Origin: Rhizobium sp. WYJ-E13
GTDB taxonomy: Bacteria; Pseudomonadota; Alphaproteobacteria; Rhizobiales; Rhizobiaceae
Length of the DNA: 64,000 nucleotides
Reading direction: 5' to 3'
Assembly (NCBI RefSeq): GCF_018987265.1
Contig: NZ_CP076853.1
Span: 2,170,001 to 2,234,000, forward strand
Position 1 is the first letter of the stretch; the number at the start of each line of letters is the position of its first letter. The position numbers were made by a program, and so were the translations under genes. Positions 52,734 to 60,543 of this stretch are shown here, in pieces. The notes below the pieces were generated by a model that worked only from the letters and a program-made list of their open reading frames with translations, was not told the origin of the DNA and ran no database searches.

Positions 52734-53477
52734 TCAGGTGTTCAAGCCGCCATCCACATTGAGAATGGCGCCTGTGATGTTCCTTGCAGCCGGGCTTGCG
52801 AGGAAGGCGACGGCAGCCGCCACATCCTGCGGCTCGCCGTAGCGGCCGAGCGGTATCAGGGCGCGCTGGAAATCGGCAAATTCCCCGTCGGCCGGGTTCA
52901 TGTCCGTATTGGTTGATCCCGGCTGGATCAGGTTGACGGTAACATCCCGAGGTCCGAGTTCGCGGGCGAGACCGCGCGTGAAGGACTGCAGCGCGGATTT
53001 CGTCATGTAATACACCGTGCCGGTATCGCCGACGATGCGTTCGGCGCCGGCCGAGCCGATATTGATGACGCGGCCTCCGGCTTGCAGATGGGGAATGGCG
53101 GCCTGCGCAGCGAGCACCGGCGAGCGCACGTTGACATCAAGCAGCGCATCGATCTGCGGGACGCTGAAGCCGGCAATTGTATCGTAAAGCGCGATGGCGG
53201 CATTGTTGACGAGAATGTCGAGACCGCCAAGCGCGCGAGCCGCCGCCTCCACCGAGCGCTTCACGGCCTCCGGATCGGCACTGTCGGCCTGGATTGCCAA
53301 TCCCCGCCTGCCCTTGCCCTCGATAGCGCGAACGACCTCGGCGGCGCGATCGGCAGAGCGCTCATAGGTGATGGCGACATCGGCGCCCTTTTCGGCGAGC
53401 GCCACCGCAATGGCGGCACCGATCCCACGCGATGCGCCCGTCACGAGAGCACGTTTTCCAGCGAGTTCAGTCATCAA
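52734..53477 (-). CDS. SDR-family oxidoreductase (3-oxoacyl-ACP-reductase-like)
   Basis: A 247-residue short-chain dehydrogenase. Motifs: TGASRGIGAA, NNAA, Ser in NIGSAGAE and YYMTKSALQ; the end reads ITGAILNVDGGLNT. It is divergent from a TetR regulator 134 bases away, with two similar sequence repeats between them, so it is very likely the regulated target. Confidence 0.92.
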   Translation of the reverse strand: MMTELAGKRALVTGASRGIGAAIAVALAEKGADVAITYERSADRAAEVVRAIEGKGRRGLAIQADSADPEAVKRSVEAAARALGGLDILVNNAAIALYDTIAGFSVPQIDALLDVNVRSPVLAAQAAIPHLQAGGRVINIGSAGAERIVGDTGTVYYMTKSALQSFTRGLARELGPRDVTVNLIQPGSTNTDMNPADGEFADFQRALIPLGRYGEPQDVAAAVAFLASPAARNITGAILNVDGGLNT

Positions 53478-53494
53478 TCGTCCCTTTCTGTATT

Positions 53495-53562
53495 GATCGA
53501 CACAGAATTAGTTGGGAATGCCGAACGCACCCGTCAAGAATATTATATCGATCGACACAAAA
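53495..53562. promoter_or_regulatory. Repeated candidate operator between SDR and TetR genes
   Basis: GATCGACACAGAA (53495-53507) and GATCGACACAAAA (53550-53562) are direct near-identical copies in the divergent region; the second sits in the palindrome TCGATCGA. They are good candidates for TetR binding and would cover both promoters. Confidence 0.55.
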
Positions 53563-53611
53563 ATATCTCGAGCCGTTGCCGAGGCGCCCCGGCGGGTTTA
53601 AATAGTGACCG

Positions 53612-54289
53612 ATGCAGAAATCCGACCAGGCACCGCAAGCCCAGGATACGACAGCCACCCGCACCCGAGGGCGACCGCGTGCCTTCGACCGGGAAGCTGC
53701 GCTCGCGAACGCGACCCGCCTGTTCTGGGAAAAGGGTTTCGAGGCGACGTCGATCACCGACCTTACCGAGGCGATGGGCATCGGATCGCCAAGCCTCTAC
53801 GCGGCCTTCGGCTCGAAGGAGGCGCTCTACGCCGAGGCATTAAACTACTACCACGAGACCAACGAGGCGCTTGTCTGGGCGGGCTTTCGCGCCGCCCCTA
53901 CGGCACGCGAAGCTATCAAGGCGCTTCTCATGGACTCGGCGGCGGTCCTGACCGGCTCCGTCGTCGATATTCCCCTCGGCTGCATGGTGGCCCTCTCCTC
54001 GGTCGGCAGCGAGGGCCATGCCGAACTCGGCGAACTGGTGCGAACCGCCCGCGCCGTCACGCTCGACCTTCTGAAACTGCGCCTGACCCAGGCGGTATCG
54101 GCAGGCGAAATTCCAGCCTCGACCGACATTCATGGCCTCGCCCGTTTCGTGCAGACCGTCCAGAGCGGCATGTCGATCCTCGCCCGCGATGGAGCAAGCC
54201 GCAGCGAACTGGAATCCGTCGCCGAAGTCTCGATGCTCGGGTGGGACGCCCGCACGCTGGACGACGAGGCGGCTGCGAAGATCACTTAG
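53612..54289 (+). CDS. TetR-family regulator with carbonic-anhydrase-derived C-terminal tail
   Basis: A 225-residue regulator. The N-terminal helix-turn-helix reads ALANATRLFWEKGFEATSIT then EAMGIGSPSLYAAFGSKEAL. The C-terminal ligand domain ends normally near VSMLGWDA. The last residues RTLDDEAAAKIT, and the DNA after the stop, match the 3' part of the gamma-carbonic anhydrase gene (RTLDDEAVARIAQ) in the same frame. The original C terminus has therefore been replaced or extended by foreign 3' sequence. Regulates the divergent SDR gene, by inference. Confidence 0.9.
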   Translation: MQKSDQAPQAQDTTATRTRGRPRAFDREAALANATRLFWEKGFEATSITDLTEAMGIGSPSLYAAFGSKEALYAEALNYYHETNEALVWAGFRAAPTAREAIKALLMDSAAVLTGSVVDIPLGCMVALSSVGSEGHAELGELVRTARAVTLDLLKLRLTQAVSAGEIPASTDIHGLARFVQTVQSGMSILARDGASRSELESVAEVSMLGWDARTLDDEAAAKIT

Positions 54290-54375
54290 GCGCGAGGAAA
54301 TATGTCCGCAACTGGCAGCGCTTTGCGCGGGATCTCAAGCGGATCGATTGAAAATCGACCGCGGGCGGATCGACT
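54251..54375 (+). repeat. Copy of the 3' end of the gamma-carbonic anhydrase gene
   Basis: This stretch aligns with 48580 to about 48702. By eye roughly nine in ten positions match, with a one-base deletion in the middle. It covers the last ~33 codons and the sequence after the stop, including ATCGACCGCG. It starts inside the TetR coding sequence and continues past its stop codon. Confidence 0.88.
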
Positions 54376-54389
54376 AAAGCGAGCAGTCG

Positions 54390-54731
54390 TCAGGATGCTG
54401 CGCGCTTCTGAGGCTCTTCGTGCGCCGCCACGTTTAGTTTGCGAAGCGCTTCCACCATTTTCCCTGGCTCGGAGTTGATCAGGAGCAGATAAGCACGCAT
54501 GGCCTGCACAGGCCGTGCGCGGCCCTGTTCCCACTGCTTGAGCTGATCGAACCCAAAGCCAAAGGTAGAAGCGAAATCCTTCTGGGTTAGTCCAGTGCGT
54601 ATTCGAATGGCCTTTACATCGATTTCGGCGGGTACATGGAGCTTATACGGCACAGCTTCGCCGCGAGCGACGGCCAAAGCCTCGTTCAAGCCCTCTGCGA
54701 TCTGATCAAATACCTTCTTGCTCATGTTCAT
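54390..54731 (-). CDS. HigA-like antitoxin (XRE helix-turn-helix)
   Basis: A 113-residue protein with a Cro/CI-type helix-turn-helix in its second half (IRIRTGLTQKDFASTFGFGF, then DQLKQWEQGRARP). It overlaps the toxin gene by four bases, in the toxin-first order of HigBA modules. It should neutralise the toxin and repress the module promoter. Confidence 0.88.
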   Translation of the reverse strand: MNMSKKVFDQIAEGLNEALAVARGEAVPYKLHVPAEIDVKAIRIRTGLTQKDFASTFGFGFDQLKQWEQGRARPVQAMRAYLLLINSEPGKMVEALRKLNVAAHEEPQKRAAS

Positions 54732-55096
54732 TCTCCGACGGCGACGGGTAACACCCTTCTTGAATACTCTTGCACGATTGCGTCAGAAATCTTCTTCAGA
54801 CTATTTCGTTCCGCCTTTGTGAGGTTTGCCTTTTGGCTTTTCCCGAAAACGGTCAGCAGGAAAACGGGTAGGTTTTCTCCAGTGTAAAAAGTGATTGTCC
54901 TTACGCCGCCACTCTTACCTTTGTTGTTTCCGCGGATCGCCCAACGCAATTTTCGACAACCTCCTGTTCCTTCCATCTCATCACCTGCATCAGGATTGGC
55001 CGCGAGATAGTCAACAAGCTCCGCAATGTCCTCGTCAGACATTCCCGCCGACTTTGCCGTATTGCGGAACGCATGAAGTTCTGCCACTGCCTGCAT
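54728..55096 (-). CDS. HigB/RelE-family toxin
   Basis: A 122-residue toxin from the ATG at 55096 (MQAVAELHAFRNTAKSAGMS). The family pattern is clear: MEGTGGCRKLRWAIRGNNKG, GVRTITFYTGENLPVFLLTV and FGKSQKANLTKAERNSLKKI. HigB-type toxins cleave mRNA on the ribosome. The promoter lies immediately upstream, so the message may be leaderless. Confidence 0.9.
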   Translation of the reverse strand: MQAVAELHAFRNTAKSAGMSDEDIAELVDYLAANPDAGDEMEGTGGCRKLRWAIRGNNKGKSGGVRTITFYTGENLPVFLLTVFGKSQKANLTKAERNSLKKISDAIVQEYSRRVLPVAVGE

Positions 55097-55102
55097 GGTT
55101 TG

Positions 55103-55131
55103 ATATGTATGTAAATTACGCACCTTGTCAA
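55103..55131 (-). promoter_or_regulatory. Promoter of HigBA-like module
   Basis: TTGACA on the minus strand (55126-55131) is followed after 17 bases by ACATAT (55103-55108), a weak -10; CATATC one base further is an alternative. Transcription would begin at or very near the toxin ATG at 55096. The spacer is AT-rich (GTAATTTAC) and may hold the antitoxin operator. Confidence 0.5.
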
Positions 55132-55237
55132 TAACCGTGACGAGGTTAGGCGTTCGTCACAGGCGAAATCCAGCCCCAGGAAACTTCGACGAAAGACGGC
55201 AAAAACCGCACGAGGACAGATGATTTCGATGCATCGC

Positions 55238-56785
55238 TCACCCCGCCGGGGGCGCCACCCTCCGCGCAAATGGCACCCACAGCAACGCACACCCCGTCAG
55301 CACGGCAACCACCATCCACGCCTCGTTGATCGCCTGAACGGTCGCCGCCGTCTGCACCAACGGATCGAGCATCGCTGTCGTATCCGCATCGAACTCTCCC
55401 TGATGCCCCGCAATTGCCTGCAGCGGCGCGCCGACAAAAGCGGCAATATCGATATCTCCCGCCTTCAGCCGGTCCCAGATGCCTTGGCCGAGCGGGTCCG
55501 AGCGGGTGTAGATAACAGTGTCGATCAGCGCGATGCCGATCGCGCCCCCAAGATTGCGCATCAGATTGAACAGACCGCTCGCGTCAGGAATGCGCTCCGG
55601 CGGCAGGGTGCCGAGGGCCAGCCGCGTTGGTGGCAGCAGGCAGAACATGATGGCCACGCCGCGGATGATCTGCGGCCAGAACATCGCATCGTAATCAGTC
55701 CGCGGATCCTGAAACGCGCTCATGCCGATGCCGACAGCAAAGAGCGTGAAACCGACAGCAGACAGCAATCGGGCATCCGTCCGCTTTTCGAGAGCGACCG
55801 CGATCGGCGCGGTGACGAGCTGGGCAATGCCCGTCACCAGCATCGTCATGCCGATCTCGAGCGCGTTGTGTCCGCGCACGAAGGCGAGAAAGACCGGCAT
55901 GAGATAGACGGAACCGAAAAGCCCGATGCCGAGAACGAAGCTCAGCGCGGACCCCACCAGAAAGTTCCTGTTGCTGAAATTGTTGAGCTCGACGACAGGT
56001 ATCGCTCTGCGCAGCGACCGCCATGCGAAGACGCATCCTGAGACCACAGACAGACCGACGAGACCGGCGACAGCGAGCGAGGTCCAGCCGCTCGTCGGCG
56101 CCTCCTTCAGGCCGATTTCCAGCGCTGCCAGGCTCGCTGCCATCAGCAGCAACGAGACGATATCCAGATGCCGGAGCTCCGAGAGATTGACACTCTCCCC
56201 GGGAAGCGAGCGCATGGCGACGAGCGCTGCCAGAATGCCGGGAATGATGTTGATCAGGAACAGCCAGTGCCAGGAATAGGTCTCGGTCAGCCAGCCGCCG
56301 ACGATCGGCCCGATGGTCGGCGCGAGAACCGCGAGAACGCCGGCGATCGTCGTCGCAAGCGCCTGCCGCTTATCGGGAAACAGGATGAAGACGGCCGAAA
56401 ACACCGAGGGGATCAGCGTGCCGCCGGAAAAGCCCTGGATGACCCGCCAGGCAATGAGTTCGCCGAAATTGCCGCTCGCAGCACAGCCTGCCGAGGCGAT
56501 GACGAACAGCGAGAGCGCGGTCACGAAGAGCCAGCGCATCGTCAGCAGACGGGTCAGGAAGCCCGTCAGCGGTATCGCCACCACCTCGGCGATGAGATAG
56601 GCGGTCTGCACCCAGCTCATCTGATCCGGATGGATGTCGAGCGCCGACTGGATGGTCGGAAGCGAGGTTGCGACGACCTGCACGTCGAGGATCGCCATGA
56701 ACATGCCGAGGCACATGGCCAGAAAGCCGATCCATTTGCGCTGTGGCGCAACTGCGGACGAAACGGGTTCAGACCGGTCGGGCAT
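55238..56785 (-). CDS. DHA2-family MFS multidrug efflux pump (EmrB/QacA type)
   Basis: A 515-residue, 14-helix transporter. Family motifs include LDVQVVATSLPTIQ in helix 1, AYLIAEVVAIPLTGFLTRLL, and motif C-like VLAPTIGPIVGGWL. Start MPDRSEPV at 56785 is chosen over 56809 because of an AGGA sequence upstream. No EmrA partner lies next to it. Likely drug or metabolite export driven by protons. Confidence 0.92.
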   Translation of the reverse strand: MPDRSEPVSSAVAPQRKWIGFLAMCLGMFMAILDVQVVATSLPTIQSALDIHPDQMSWVQTAYLIAEVVAIPLTGFLTRLLTMRWLFVTALSLFVIASAGCAASGNFGELIAWRVIQGFSGGTLIPSVFSAVFILFPDKRQALATTIAGVLAVLAPTIGPIVGGWLTETYSWHWLFLINIIPGILAALVAMRSLPGESVNLSELRHLDIVSLLLMAASLAALEIGLKEAPTSGWTSLAVAGLVGLSVVSGCVFAWRSLRRAIPVVELNNFSNRNFLVGSALSFVLGIGLFGSVYLMPVFLAFVRGHNALEIGMTMLVTGIAQLVTAPIAVALEKRTDARLLSAVGFTLFAVGIGMSAFQDPRTDYDAMFWPQIIRGVAIMFCLLPPTRLALGTLPPERIPDASGLFNLMRNLGGAIGIALIDTVIYTRSDPLGQGIWDRLKAGDIDIAAFVGAPLQAIAGHQGEFDADTTAMLDPLVQTAATVQAINEAWMVVAVLTGCALLWVPFARRVAPPAG

Positions 56786-56880
56786 GAAATGGTCCTGCAA
56801 GAGCTTCAACGCGTCGGCATGGACAATAGCCGCGATGTGCCTCTATCGCCAGAGTCACCTGGTCCGCCGTCAGCATGCCG

Positions 56881-56913
56881 ATAACCGGCGGCGATTTGCA
56901 GGGGATCTCAAGT
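56881..56913 (+). repeat. Degenerate copy of the carbonic anhydrase tail
   Basis: The plus strand codes NRRRFAGDLK followed by a stop, against NWQRFARDLVRID in the intact gene and NWQRFARDLKRID in the copy at 54251. At the DNA level most of about 30 positions match, including GGGATCTCAAG. Short and diverged, so less certain than the other copies. Confidence 0.5.
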
Positions 56914-57035
56914 AAAGATTCTTGAAACCTGCCTCTTGCAATTTTTGCCGCTGCGCATCATATCCCGGCTTCACCTGAAAACGGACTTGCGCTTGGTATC
57001 GACGTTGGTCGAGCCGCGTTCGAGCTCCACAGGAC

Positions 57036-57067
57036 AAGGGCGCTCCCCGCAAGGGTCGAGCGCCCTT
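57036..57067 (+). terminator. Strong hairpin, possible terminator
   Basis: AAGGGCGCTC (57036-57045) pairs perfectly with GAGCGCCCTT (57058-57067) and is followed by TTGATT on the plus strand. Genes on both sides run leftwards, so its natural direction is unclear; it may act on the sulfatase transcript. Confidence 0.5.
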
Positions 57068-57111
57068 TTGATTCCCCCCGCGGTCCAATCCTTGCCGCCC
57101 GATCCGTGCCA

Positions 57112-58602
57112 TCAGTCGCCAAGACTGAACAGAACCGACGGATCGGGCGTGACCGGCGGGACGAAGAAGGTCAGGCGCACGGCTTCCATGATCAGCAGCG
57201 GCGGCTTCATCTCGCCGGCAAGCTGCGTTATCCGGGCCTGCAGTTCGCGCACCTTGTCCGGATTCCGATCGGCAAGATCGGCCGCCTCGGACGGATCGCC
57301 GGAAAGGTCGAAGAGCTCGACTTTTGGCGGCAGCGATGCCTTCCAGACCAGTTTCCAGTCACCCTGACGGACAGCGCCGGCCAGCGGATCGACATTGTAG
57401 ACGATTTCGTCGCGCGGCGACGGCATGTTTTGGCTGATCATCGCCCATACGTCCATTCCGTCGAGCGGCTTGCCCTTACCGATCCCTGCCCCGGCAAGTC
57501 TTGCCAGCGTCGGCGCCATGTCCACGATATGCACCATGCCGCCGACCGCGCCGGGCTTGATCATGCCCGGCCAGTTGGCGAGCGCCACGACGCGTGTTCC
57601 GCCCTCGTACAGCATTCCCTTGCCGTCCCGTTACGGGCCGTTATCGGCGGGAAGTCCCCCCGAGATCTTGCTGTCGCCGGCAAACATGGAGCTTTTCACG
57701 CCGCCATTGTCACTGTGGAAGACGATGAGCGTATTGTCGCGCATCCCGCGCTTTTCGAGTGCTGCGACCACCTTGCCGATGCCGTCATCCATGACGGATA
57801 TCATCGCCGCATAGGCCCTGCGGTTCTCGTCCTCGATAGTCTCAAAGCGATCCAGATATTCTCTGGGCGCCTGGAATGGCGTGTGCGGCGCGGTGAAGGC
57901 CAGATAGAGAAAGAGCGGGCGGCCGGCATCGTGATGCTCGATCGTGCGGGCGGCCTCCTCGCCGAACAGGCTGTTGTCGAAGCCCTTTTCCTCCAGCGGC
58001 TTGTTGTTGCGGTACCAATCCTTGATGCCGTGCGAGGAATGCTTGAAATGGTCGATTTCGCCGACAAGCGCGCCGTAGAAACTGTCGAAGCCGCGCTGCC
58101 GCGGCCAATATTCGGGCTTGGCATGGCCGAGATGCCATTTGCCGACCATCGCCGTCCTGTATCCGGCGTCCTGAAGCATCTGCGGCAGCAGATATTCGTC
58201 GAGCGGAATGCCGTAGGTTCCCGCCGCCGGAATGACGCCGGTCTGCAGCCCGTAGCGCAGCGGATAACGCCCCGTCATGAATGCCGCCCGCGTCGGCGTG
58301 CACATCGGCTGCGCATAGAATTGCTCGAAGCGCGCGCCCTCCTGCGCCAGCTTGTCGAGATGCGGCGTCCTGATGTCGGAACCCTGGAAGCCGACATCGC
58401 GCCAGCCGAGATCATCGGCGACAATATAGACGATATTCGGCCGCGCCGGCGGCACTTCAGCCGCCTCTGCCCCGGCAGGACTGCCCAGCACGCCGGCGGC
58501 CAGGGCGACGCCGGAAAAGGCGGCGCTGCTCATCAGGATCTGCCGTCGGGATATCATACTGCCTTCGCCCGTCCCGGCGGGCGCTGCTTCGTCATGGTCC
58601 AT
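57112..58602 (-). pseudogene. Arylsulfatase interrupted by an in-frame stop codon
   Basis: Sulfatase-family gene. The product would be exported (Tat signal MISRRQILMSSAAFSGVALA) and has the NIVYIVADDLGW metal site and the formylglycine motif CTPTR. The frame stops at TAA 57631-57633 directly after LPADNGP, then continues in the same frame with RDGKGMLYEGGTRVVALANW, exactly what the family shows after NGPY. A single Tyr codon to TAA change explains it. The full protein would be about 496 residues; the truncated form lacks about a third, including conserved C-terminal core. Start chosen at 58602, with GGAGGAA upstream. Confidence 0.88.
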
Positions 58603-58771
58603 GATGCGTTCCTCCGTCCGGTCAGCCAACCGGGAGCGGTGATTATGCGCCGGCGCGACGGGCGGGCAAGCTGGTCTTTTGGAGGAACGAAGCCGGCAGC
58701 AACCGGGATGTTCAGCGGCGCCAGCGGCTTGCTTTCGATCGCATCCAGAAAACGCCGGCCTCGGGCCGGCA

Positions 58772-59443
58772 CTACCGGCTTGCCGTCGCTCCGGCATAGG
58801 GCGTGCTTTTCATCGCCGCCTCTACCCCAACAATTCCCATATCGATGAAGCCGAGAAACAAGGTCTTCGCCTTCTCCGGGTCCTGGTGCTGCCGGAAGTT
58901 CCGGTGCGCCTCGATGAAGGCGACGCTCCAGGTGGCAAGCAGCATGGCGCTCGCAAGCTTGGCCGCGAGATCGTCAGCCGGCCGGCCGGCACTTTCGGCA
59001 AGCGCCACTGCCAGTTCCCCGGCAATCTCGTCCCGGATGGCCCGCGCCCTCGCCTTCAGCGTCTCGCTGTTTTCCACCGTCTGGATGAAATTCTGGCTCG
59101 CCGGCGAAAATATCAGATAGGGCGTCTGCTGGTTCACGAGCCGGTACGCCAGCAGCCGCAATGTCTCGATCGGCGAAACCTCCGGATCGCGCTGTCGCAG
59201 GGCTTCGCGCAGCGTCTCGCGCGCCTCCTCGTCGCGGTCAAAGAACATGTCCTCCTTGCGCGGAAAATGGTTGAACACCGTCATCCGCCCGACATCGGCC
59301 GCCGCCGCGATCTCATCGACAGTCACATTCTCGAAGCCCCGCTCGAAAAACAGCCGGTCGGCAGCAAGCGAGATCGCGCGCCGCGTGGCAAGGCGCTTGC
59401 GGGATCTCCGATCTGAGGGTGTTTCGTCTGATGGCGTCGTCAT
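58772..59443 (-). CDS. TetR-family transcriptional regulator
   Basis: A 223-residue regulator. The helix-turn-helix reads ISLAADRLFFERGFENVTVD then AAAADVGRMTVFNHFPRKED. The ATG at 59443 has GGGAGG at ideal spacing; the longer frame to 59479 overlaps an operator and is rejected. Two palindromes in the divergent region are its likely binding sites. Predicted targets are itself and the oxidoreductase/MFS pair. Confidence 0.93.
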   Translation of the reverse strand: MTTPSDETPSDRRSRKRLATRRAISLAADRLFFERGFENVTVDEIAAAADVGRMTVFNHFPRKEDMFFDRDEEARETLREALRQRDPEVSPIETLRLLAYRLVNQQTPYLIFSPASQNFIQTVENSETLKARARAIRDEIAGELAVALAESAGRPADDLAAKLASAMLLATWSVAFIEAHRNFRQHQDPEKAKTLFLGFIDMGIVGVEAAMKSTPYAGATASR

Positions 59444-59466
59444 GCGCCTCCCATAGCAGGATTTAT

Positions 59467-59526
59467 ATACTGAGTACACTGACGTTGACAGGCAGCGCCC
59501 AACATCCTATTACTGTACTCAGTACA
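59467..59526. promoter_or_regulatory. TetR operators and promoter of the oxidoreductase gene
   Basis: TGTACT-C-AGTACA at 59514-59526 is a perfect 6+1+6 palindrome. A second copy with one mismatch (TGTACT-C-AGTAT on the minus strand) is at 59467-59478. TTGACA (59485-59490), a 17-base spacer and TATTAC (59508-59513) give a strong plus-strand promoter. The perfect palindrome covers its start point, a classic repressor arrangement. Confidence 0.75.
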
Positions 59527-59632
59527 TATATAGATGAAGTACACACAAAGCCAAGTTTGACGTGGAACCGGGCCGCCATGCCCGGCACCGCGATCGGCAA
59601 AGCTTTGCCTGCATCCTCCGTAGGAGAATTCC

Positions 59633-60535
59633 ATGAAAGCCATTCAGTTCAGCCGCTATGGCGGCCCCGATGTCCTCGATATCGTCGAGATCGATCCGCC
59701 GCATCCTAGCCCCGGCGAGGTGCGCATCAGGGTGCGAGCGGCCGGCGTCAACCCCTCCGACTGGAAGCGCCGCGAAGGGCAATATCGCACTTTCGAGGAA
59801 GTAACCTTTCCCGCGGGCGTCGGCGTCGAGGCTTCGGGCATCGTCGAAGAAATCGGCCCCGGCGTTTCCAACACTTTCGTCGGCGATGCCGTCTTCGGCT
59901 ATGGCGAAGCGACGATGGCGGAGCGCGCCGTCCTCACCCACTGGGTCCACAAGCCCGATGACCTGCCCTTCGAGATCGCCGGCGGCCTCCCCGTCATATC
60001 GGAGACGGCATGGCGCAGCCTTGACGAGTCAGGCGTCAAATCCGGTGAGACGCTGCTCGTCAGCGGTGCCGCCGGCGGCATCGGCTCGGCCGTCCTCCAG
60101 CTCGCCCGCATCAGGGGCATCACCGTGATCGGCACGGCGAGCCCGCAGAAGCACGACTATATCAGGGACCTCGGCGCCATCCCGACCACCTACGAGCCGG
60201 GTCTTGCCGACCGTGTGCGGCAGCTCGCGCCCGATGGCGTTGATGCGGCACTGGATGTCGCCGGCTCCGGCATCATCCCTGAACTGATCGCCATGACTGG
60301 CGATCCCGCCCGTGTGCTCTCTGTCGCCGATTTCTCGGCCGAGGAATATGGCGCGAAATTCTCCCGCGGCCCGCCGAAGGAGCCGGAACGCGTGCTGGCC
60401 GATGTGGCCCGGCTCTATTCGAAGGGCCTGTTCCGCCTGCGCATCGAGCAGAGCTTTCCGTTGGAGCGGACGGCTGAAGCGCTGTCCATCAGCGCCGCCG
60501 GCCGCGTGACCGGCAAACTCATTATTTCCCCGTGA
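59633..60535 (+). CDS. NADP-dependent quinone oxidoreductase (MDR superfamily)
   Basis: A 300-residue zinc-free medium-chain reductase. N-terminal MKAIQFSRYGGPDVLDIVEI, the substrate-domain motif VRAAGVNPSDWKRREGQY and the cofactor motif LLVSGAAGGIGSAVLQLAR are diagnostic. TAGGAGAA precedes the ATG. Divergent from the TetR gene, and probably in an operon with the MFS gene eight bases after it. A detoxification role for electrophiles or quinones is plausible. Confidence 0.93.
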   Translation: MKAIQFSRYGGPDVLDIVEIDPPHPSPGEVRIRVRAAGVNPSDWKRREGQYRTFEEVTFPAGVGVEASGIVEEIGPGVSNTFVGDAVFGYGEATMAERAVLTHWVHKPDDLPFEIAGGLPVISETAWRSLDESGVKSGETLLVSGAAGGIGSAVLQLARIRGITVIGTASPQKHDYIRDLGAIPTTYEPGLADRVRQLAPDGVDAALDVAGSGIIPELIAMTGDPARVLSVADFSAEEYGAKFSRGPPKEPERVLADVARLYSKGLFRLRIEQSFPLERTAEALSISAAGRVTGKLIISP

Positions 60536-60543
60536 TATCACCT

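Larger units (their letters stand above)
56786..57111. other. Intergenic stretch with a relic and a hairpin
   Basis: About 325 bases between the MFS and sulfatase genes. It holds a degenerate carbonic-anhydrase tail (56881-56913) and a strong hairpin (57036-57067). I see no convincing gene. Confidence 0.5.

Noticed and set aside
57631..57633. Programmed readthrough or recoding at the sulfatase stop
   Set aside because: The codon is TAA, the context shows no recoding element, and a simple Tyr-codon mutation explains it.
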